Source of the DNA: Mycobacteriales bacterium | GTDB lineage: Bacteria > Actinomycetota > Actinomycetes > JAFAQI01 | Direction: 5' to 3' | NCBI GenBank assembly: GCA_035504215.1 | Contig: DATJSI010000057.1 | Coordinates: forward strand, 1-39,914 | Length of the DNA stretch: 39,914 bases | Part shown: piece by piece, positions 34,875-39,914 of the stretch | Position numbering within the stretch: the first letter of the stretch is position 1 | Layout of the letters: each line of letters opens with the position of its first letter | Position numbers and translations under genes: made by a program | Notes under the pieces: model-generated | Database searches by the model: none | The model's input: the letters and a program-made list of their open reading frames with translations, nothing else | What the model was told of the DNA's origin: nothing

Positions 34875-35764
34875 CCCTGCCAATGCTGAAGGATCGGGTG
34901 CGCAGACCCGCACCGACGACGGGCGGCGGGCTGCCATCCACCCCACCGCCGGAAGACCGCTTGAGCATGCTCTGGTCGGCGAAGTTCTGGGTGATCGCAC
35001 TGGTCGTGGTTGCGGCAGCAGCGACCTACCTGATCAGCTCGCAGCTGCCCGCGACGTACCAGTCGCAGAGCACGGTCGTCGTCACCAGCCGGGGTTCGTC
35101 GACGATCTCGCCGCTGGACACCGTCAACGCTTCCGACGGGCTGGCGTCGCAGTACGCGCAGGTGGTTTCCACCAAGGCGATCACGGGCCCGGCGTCGAGC
35201 GCGCTGGGGCGGGCATCGCTGGCCGGGAACGTCACGGCATCAACGGTGGCGAACCAGAACTTGATCCACGTGCAGGTGCGGGAGGCCTCGCCGACCGAGG
35301 CACAACGCGAAACCCGTGCGGTGGCCGCAGCGCTCGTCAAGTACATCGGCGGGTCGGCGAACTCCCAGCAACGGTCCTACGGCAGGCTGCTCAGCCATCG
35401 GCTGGCCGGGCTCGACACCGCGATCAACCACGCGCGGAAGGCCGTGCGCTCCGCCAAGGCGTCGACGTCCCACACCGCGAACGCCAACAGTGCCGGTGCG
35501 ACCACGCTCAACAACGCACAGCTCAACCTGTCCGCGTTGATCCAGCGCAAGCAGTACATCCTCAGCCAGGCCGGCGTGGACGAGACCTCGCAGCAGCCGA
35601 GCGCCGCGATCGTCGCGCCGGCGAGCGCCGCCAGCAAGGCGTACCCGAAGCCGCTGCTGTTCGCCGGCATCGCCGCCCTGGTGGCGCTTCTGGTCGGGAT
35701 CGAGCTGGCCTGGGTCGCCGGTCGCCGGCGTACCGCGCAGTGGCGGACGGTTGCCCTGTCATGA
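34871..35764 (+). CDS. Wzz-like chain-length determinant protein
   Basis: The 297-aa protein has two membrane helices, at about residues 38-56 and 258-280, enclosing an extracytoplasmic part with coiled-coil potential (HRLAGLDTAINHARKAVRSA). The loop begins PATYQSQSTVVVTSRGSS, the Wzz/polysaccharide co-polymerase pattern. No C-terminal Walker motifs or Tyr cluster follow, so it lacks the kinase half of BY-kinases. It is likely to set polymer length with the Wzy-like protein next door. GGAGAAGG precedes ATG 34871, which overlaps the previous stop. Confidence 0.88.
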   Translation: MTLPMLKDRVRRPAPTTGGGLPSTPPPEDRLSMLWSAKFWVIALVVVAAAATYLISSQLPATYQSQSTVVVTSRGSSTISPLDTVNASDGLASQYAQVVSTKAITGPASSALGRASLAGNVTASTVANQNLIHVQVREASPTEAQRETRAVAAALVKYIGGSANSQQRSYGRLLSHRLAGLDTAINHARKAVRSAKASTSHTANANSAGATTLNNAQLNLSALIQRKQYILSQAGVDETSQQPSAAIVAPASAASKAYPKPLLFAGIAALVALLVGIELAWVAGRRRTAQWRTVALS

Positions 35765-37209
35765 CGATGCCGGCCTTCGGCCGGTCCGCCCCGGCCGAGC
35801 ACCAGGTGCGTGTGGCCGTCGCCGTCATTGCGGGGATCGGCCTGGTTCTCGCGCTACCCGGGGTTGCCGCGCACGAGGCGTTCGCCCAGCCGACCACCCT
35901 CAAGTACGCCGCGAGCGTGGCCGCGCCGCTGGTCCTGCTGCTGCTCGCCACGGCATCGTCACCCGACCGGGTCCTGGTGCCGGCGGCGATCCTCGCCGCG
36001 CCGTTCGCGCCGCTCGTGATGACGGCCGGCGGCGTGCCGATGTCGGCCTTCGCCGTCGTGACCGGGCTTGCCGTCCTCGTCACGCTGTGCCGAGAGAGCA
36101 GAACCACATCGGGCTCGGCGACTGCGCACGGAGCAGTGCTGGCGCTCGCGCTGCTGCTGCCGGCCGTCATCATCGGCAGCGACGTCGGCGAGACCCTGAC
36201 GCTGGTGCTCGCCGTGGCGGCGATCGGCTGGATCACCGCCCGGCTCGCGAGAAAGCGCGGCGGTCCCGAACTGGTGGCGGCATCGATTCTGTCCTCAGCG
36301 ACACTGCAGTCCCTGCTCGCGATCTATGAGTTCGCGTCGAAGAGCACAGTGAACTTCTACGGCTCCGGTACGACGGCGCTCGCCAGCAACTACTTCTACA
36401 ACTTCAACGGCACCGACCGACCGGTTGGCAGCTACTTCGACCCGATCTCGCTGGGCAACGTCCTTGCGCTGAGCCTGCCGATAGCGGTCGGCGCAGCAAT
36501 CATCATGGTGCAGCGACGCCGCCCGGTCGCCGCGACGCTGACGATCGTCTCTGCGCTCGTCATCCTCACCGGCCTGGTGCTGTCCTTCTCGCGGATGAGC
36601 TGGATCGGGGCTGGAATCGGGGTGGCCTGCACGGCATTCGCGCTGCCTGGTCGGCTCCGCGTCCGTGCTGTCTCTGGGGTCGCGGTCACCGCCGCTGTCG
36701 GCGCCGTGATCGCGGTCGCGGTCGCGGGCGGCGAGCTGTCCAGCCGGTTCGGCTCGATCTTCCACCCGGGAGCAATGAACCCTTCGAACCCCGACAGCGA
36801 CCAGGTGCGATTGATGTTGTGGGGCTCGGCGGCGCACGTCTTCGCACGGCATCCGTGGTTCGGGGTCGGCATCAACCAGCTGGTGAGCGCGTTCAGCCGG
36901 ATGATCGCGGACGTCACACCCACGACGAACGCGCAGAACACGTACCTGCAGATCGCCGCCGAGGCCGGCATTCTCGGCATCGCCGCCCTGGTTGCACTCG
37001 CGGTCGGGGTCATCCGCGACCTGCGCTCCGACCGGCTGGCTGCAGTTGGCCGGGCCGCGCTCGTCGGCAGCCTCGTGGCCCTCGCCATCTGCTGGGTCTC
37101 GGACGACACGGTCCGCTACATCGCGGTCGCCGCGAGCATCGCCCCCGTCTTCGGCCTGCTGTCCGGGCTGGCGGTGCGGTCCGACGAGGAGGCCGAAGCA
37201 CCGGCATGA
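35761..37209 (+). CDS. O-antigen ligase/Wzy-like polysaccharide polymerase
   Basis: The 482-aa protein has about 12 hydrophobic segments. The large outer loop and Wzy_C marks are DRPVGSYFDPISLGNVLALS, LVLSFSRMSWIGAG, HPWFGVGINQLVSAF and NTYLQIAAEAGILGIAALV, typical of O-antigen ligase/polymerase proteins. It would join lipid-linked repeat units on the outer face of the membrane. The start ATG 35761 overlaps the Wzz stop by 4 nt. Confidence 0.9.
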   Translation: MTMPAFGRSAPAEHQVRVAVAVIAGIGLVLALPGVAAHEAFAQPTTLKYAASVAAPLVLLLLATASSPDRVLVPAAILAAPFAPLVMTAGGVPMSAFAVVTGLAVLVTLCRESRTTSGSATAHGAVLALALLLPAVIIGSDVGETLTLVLAVAAIGWITARLARKRGGPELVAASILSSATLQSLLAIYEFASKSTVNFYGSGTTALASNYFYNFNGTDRPVGSYFDPISLGNVLALSLPIAVGAAIIMVQRRRPVAATLTIVSALVILTGLVLSFSRMSWIGAGIGVACTAFALPGRLRVRAVSGVAVTAAVGAVIAVAVAGGELSSRFGSIFHPGAMNPSNPDSDQVRLMLWGSAAHVFARHPWFGVGINQLVSAFSRMIADVTPTTNAQNTYLQIAAEAGILGIAALVALAVGVIRDLRSDRLAAVGRAALVGSLVALAICWVSDDTVRYIAVAASIAPVFGLLSGLAVRSDEEAEAPA

Positions 37210-38678
37210 CCACCACCGATGTCACCGCCGTCGACGCGGTCGAGGTCGCAGCGAGCGAGCCGCTCTCCGACGTAAGCCGAAAGGTCGGGCGCTCGGCTGC
37301 GGTTCTCGTCGTACGCCGGATCGTCGTCACGGCGGCGTCCGCGCTCTCGACCGTGATCCTCGCCCGCCGGCTGTCCATCTCGGACTTCGGCGCGTACTCC
37401 GCCGGGCTGGCGACGTACTACCTGCTGCTGTCGGCCTGCGACCTGGGCTTCAACGCCGTCCTCGTCCGCGAGCTGGCGATCCGGCCGTCCGGCCACGCGA
37501 GCTGGCTTCGGATCACGACGCAGCTTGCGCTGATCTGGTCGCTCGTGATCGGCGGCGCACTCCTCGTCATTGGACTGGCCGCGGGGCCGGGTGGTCTTCG
37601 CGGCCAGACGATGCTGGCGCTGTCGCCGGCTCTTGCCCTGACCGGGATGACGGTCACGCGCCAGGTCTTCATGGCCACGTACGACGTACGTCGGATCGCG
37701 ATGATCGACATGGTCGCCAACATCGCGCAGTCCGCTGGGCTCTGCCTTGTCGCGCTGGCCGGCTTTCCCACCGCCCTGCTCGCTGTCTGGATCGCCGTCA
37801 CCACGATCGCCGACACATTGGTCATCGCCCGCATGGCGGTGCGGGAAGTGCCAAGGAGCCCCGGCGACCGTGCAAACCACCGGCTGATCCTGCGGATGGC
37901 GCTCCCGCTGGGACTGACGTCGATCCTCGCGTCCGCCTACTTCATGGTCGACATCAGCATCGACGGCTTCCTGGTGCGACCCGCCGCGCTCGCGGGATAC
38001 GCCGCCGCCGTCAAGGTGCTCACGATCCTGCTCTCGCTGCCCGGCCTGGTCATGGGCGTCGCGCTGCCCGGGTTGTCGCGCCAGACCTCCGACCCCTCGA
38101 CCCTCTCCGAGCTGACCGCTCGGGTCTGGCACTGGTTCGCCACGACATTGCTGCCGTTGACGATCGGCATGCTGGTCTTCGCACCGATCGTGATGGGAGT
38201 CATCTTCGGCCCGGCCTATGCGCATGCGGTCGGGCTGCTCCGCATCCTCCTGGCCTCGGGTGTCATCGCACTGCTGTCGAACGTCGTCGGCAATGTTCTG
38301 GTTGCGCAGCGACGGGCTGCGGTCATGCTCGTCCAGAATTCGGTCGCGCTCGGCCTCAACGTCATCGGCAACGTGTTGCTGGTGCCACGCGTGGGAGTGA
38401 TCGCTTCCGCGTGGTTGACGCTCGGAACCGAGGCGCTGGTGTGCGGAGCGTCACTCGCCTGGTTGATGGGACGCCTACGGTTCCGGCCACTGGCGGCAGC
38501 GACGGTGCGGCCCGCGCTTGCACTGGTTCCCATTGCGGCGGCCGGCTGGCTCCTGGGAACCGGCTCGTGGCTGGCCGTCGCCGTCGGAACCGTCGCGTTC
38601 CTGCTCGTGTTGAGCCTGCTCGGCGCGTGGCCTGCCGATGCCCCACTGCCGCGGCGGCTCACGGCGGATGCCGCATGA
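37206..38678 (+). CDS. Wzx-like oligosaccharide flippase
   Basis: The 490-aa protein has 12-14 hydrophobic segments. The N-terminal signature is ILARRLSISDFGAYSAGLAT, and ADTLVIARMAVREVPRSPG precedes the second half, which opens RMALPLGLTSILASAYFMVD. This is the polysaccharide-exporter pattern (MATE-like MOP superfamily). It would flip the lipid-linked repeat unit across the membrane. The start ATG 37206 overlaps the previous stop by 4 nt. Confidence 0.92.
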   Translation: MTTTDVTAVDAVEVAASEPLSDVSRKVGRSAAVLVVRRIVVTAASALSTVILARRLSISDFGAYSAGLATYYLLLSACDLGFNAVLVRELAIRPSGHASWLRITTQLALIWSLVIGGALLVIGLAAGPGGLRGQTMLALSPALALTGMTVTRQVFMATYDVRRIAMIDMVANIAQSAGLCLVALAGFPTALLAVWIAVTTIADTLVIARMAVREVPRSPGDRANHRLILRMALPLGLTSILASAYFMVDISIDGFLVRPAALAGYAAAVKVLTILLSLPGLVMGVALPGLSRQTSDPSTLSELTARVWHWFATTLLPLTIGMLVFAPIVMGVIFGPAYAHAVGLLRILLASGVIALLSNVVGNVLVAQRRAAVMLVQNSVALGLNVIGNVLLVPRVGVIASAWLTLGTEALVCGASLAWLMGRLRFRPLAAATVRPALALVPIAAAGWLLGTGSWLAVAVGTVAFLLVLSLLGAWPADAPLPRRLTADAA

Positions 38679-39754
38679 GGATCGCCATGGTCACAACGAC
38701 TCCGGCGCCCGGTGGCGTGCACCGTCACATCGCCGACCTCGGAGAGGCACTGCACGGCCGTGGTCACGCGGTGACGATCATCGCGCCAGCGGGCGCGGCC
38801 GGGCTCGCCCGGCACGCAACGACGACCGGCCTCGGCCTCCGTCACTCGTCGAACCCTGCCACGCTGCCGGGCTTCGACGTCGTACACCTGCACCTCGCCG
38901 ACACCTACGACCGCCCGGCGATCGGCATGATGCTCGGCTGGCGGGCCACGCACCCGGCAACGCTGCGGGTGGTCACCGAGCACCTGCCGCACACCAACGC
39001 CAGCGACCCGCGCCTCGACCCCGGTCCGCGCCACGTCGGTGCCCACGCGGCCAAGACCTGGCTCAAACGCACCCAGCTCTGGTCGACCGACCGGACGATT
39101 GCCGTCAGCACGAACTCCGCGCGGTTTCTCAGCGAGCGGTACGCCGTGCCGTCCGCACGCATCGCGGTCGTGCCAAACGGGATCGACCCGCAACCCGATG
39201 GCCGGTCACCGGACGCGCCACGGACCGGCGTGCTCACGATCGGAACGCTCGCCCGCCAGAAGGGCCACGACGTCCTCATCGAGGCGGTGGCCCGGTCGAC
39301 CCGCAGTTGGCAGCTCACAGTGGTCGGCGACGGTGCCGCGCGCGAACGGCTCGAGGCGCAGGCCGACCGCACCGCGCCCGGCCGCGTGCGCTTCCTCGGC
39401 CGGCGCGACGACGTCACCGAGCTGATGCACTCCAGTGCGGTGTTCTGCCTGCCGTCGCGTTGGGAAGCTGCACCGTACGTCGTCCTGGAGGCCATGCGCG
39501 CCGGCCTGCCGGTGGTGGCGTCGGCGGTGGATGGCGTCGACGAGATCGTCGAACCCGAACACTCCGGCCTGTTGGTCGCACCGGACGACCCGGCCGGGTT
39601 GGCGGCGGCGCTCGACCGCCTCGATGCCCACCCCGAGCAGGCGCACCGGATGGGGCTGAGCGGACGGGTGCGGCAGCGCACGCGCTTCACCGCGCACGGG
39701 ATGGCAGAGTCGACCGAGGCTGTGTACCGCGACGCGCTGGCGGCCCGGCGATGA
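38675..39754 (+). CDS. Glycosyltransferase, GT4 family
   Basis: The 359-aa protein begins MRIAMVTTTPAPGGVHRHIA, with the acceptor-side GGVHRHI. Further marks are VVPNGIDPQPDGR, VLTIGTLARQKGHDVLIEAV (donor domain), ELMHSSAVFCLPSRWEAAPY and VVLEAMRAGLPVVASAVDGV. The EAAPYVVLEAMRAGLPVV segment is the GT4 donor-binding motif. The start ATG 38675 overlaps the flippase stop by 4 nt. Longer upstream frames are antisense or out-of-frame shadows. Confidence 0.92.
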   Translation: MRIAMVTTTPAPGGVHRHIADLGEALHGRGHAVTIIAPAGAAGLARHATTTGLGLRHSSNPATLPGFDVVHLHLADTYDRPAIGMMLGWRATHPATLRVVTEHLPHTNASDPRLDPGPRHVGAHAAKTWLKRTQLWSTDRTIAVSTNSARFLSERYAVPSARIAVVPNGIDPQPDGRSPDAPRTGVLTIGTLARQKGHDVLIEAVARSTRSWQLTVVGDGAARERLEAQADRTAPGRVRFLGRRDDVTELMHSSAVFCLPSRWEAAPYVVLEAMRAGLPVVASAVDGVDEIVEPEHSGLLVAPDDPAGLAAALDRLDAHPEQAHRMGLSGRVRQRTRFTAHGMAESTEAVYRDALAARR

Positions 39755-39914
39755 GGGTCGCGCACGTGACGCCCACCGGGTTCGGCAGCGACGGCAGCTA
39801 CGGCGGAGGCGAGCGGTATCCCGCCGAGCTCGCCCGCGCGATGTCACGGCTGACACCCACCCGGCTGGTCCGCTTCGGCGCACGTTCGGGCCGGACCTTC
39901 GAGGACGGGCTGGA
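39751..39914 (+). CDS. Glycosyltransferase, N-terminal fragment cut by the window
   Basis: An ATG at 39751 overlaps the previous stop by 4 nt and opens a frame to the right edge (54 codons). It reads MRVAHVTPTGFGSDGSYGGG then ERYPAELARAMSR, the first strand and glycine-rich acceptor loop (GGGERYPxELARA) of a GT-B glycosyltransferase. The remainder lies outside. Confidence 0.8.
   Translation, partial: MRVAHVTPTGFGSDGSYGGGERYPAELARAMSRLTPTRLVRFGARSGRTFEDGL

Noticed and set aside
36992-39754. 920-aa single protein over flippase and glycosyltransferase genes
   Set aside because: Only the last 359 residues match a protein family; the upstream part is a wrong-frame reading of the Wzy and Wzx genes.

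Overview
The window is high-GC, densely packed DNA of the kind found in Actinomycetia. The evidence is the conserved block lysC-asd / ybaB-recR / dnaX-SRP RNA-tRNA-Ser, a c-di-AMP riboswitch in front of a resuscitation-promoting-factor-like gene, actinobacterial tadA-associated proteins, a NirA-type sulfite reductase with a cysteine leader peptide, and many GTG or leaderless starts. A genus cannot be named from the sequence.

Left edge to 3 kb: the end of an IS481-type insertion sequence (about 1-140) abuts a secreted phosphoesterase fused to a YVTN beta-propeller. 3-9.1 kb: housekeeping block, with lysC-asd on the minus strand, ybaB-recR on the plus strand, then dnaX, the small SRP RNA and tRNA-Ser(GGA). 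Between the convergent recR and dnaX lies a 14-15 unit repeat array with a mean period near 31.6 bp. 9.1-13.6 kb: an MptB-like mannosyltransferase with no ordinary start codon, the c-di-AMP riboswitch and its Rpf/LysM protein, a strong hairpin, a zinc-ribbon CPBP protease and a DUF1003-like protein. 13.6-17.6 kb: threonine catabolism (tdh-kbl), tRNA-Ser(CGA), and tadA behind two related tadA-associated proteins.

17.6-22.6 kb: assimilatory sulfur metabolism. Sulfite reductase plus a 62-aa zinc-ribbon protein diverge from a Cys-Cys leader peptide, cysH and a sirohydrochlorin chelatase. An McbR-like palindrome lies between the two arms. An ammonium transporter follows. Together these genes reduce APS to sulfide and supply the iron for siroheme.

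22.6-39.9 kb: a surface-polysaccharide region. It starts with scattered secreted proteins and glycosyltransferases on both strands, including a serine-acetyltransferase-like gene. It continues with a long plus-strand operon (29902 to the right edge) holding an initiating glycosylphosphotransferase, five glycosyltransferases (the last cut by the window), a Wzz-like chain-length protein, a Wzy-like polymerase and a Wzx-like flippase. Most of its genes overlap by 4 nt (ATGA), the layout of a Wzx/Wzy-dependent exo- or capsular polysaccharide locus.

The signals most worth a second look are the helically phased repeat array at 6415-6857, the AUC start of the mannosyltransferase, the layered cysteine control in front of cysH, and the internal beta-subunit start in lysC. 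I did not find a clear new defence or mobile system.
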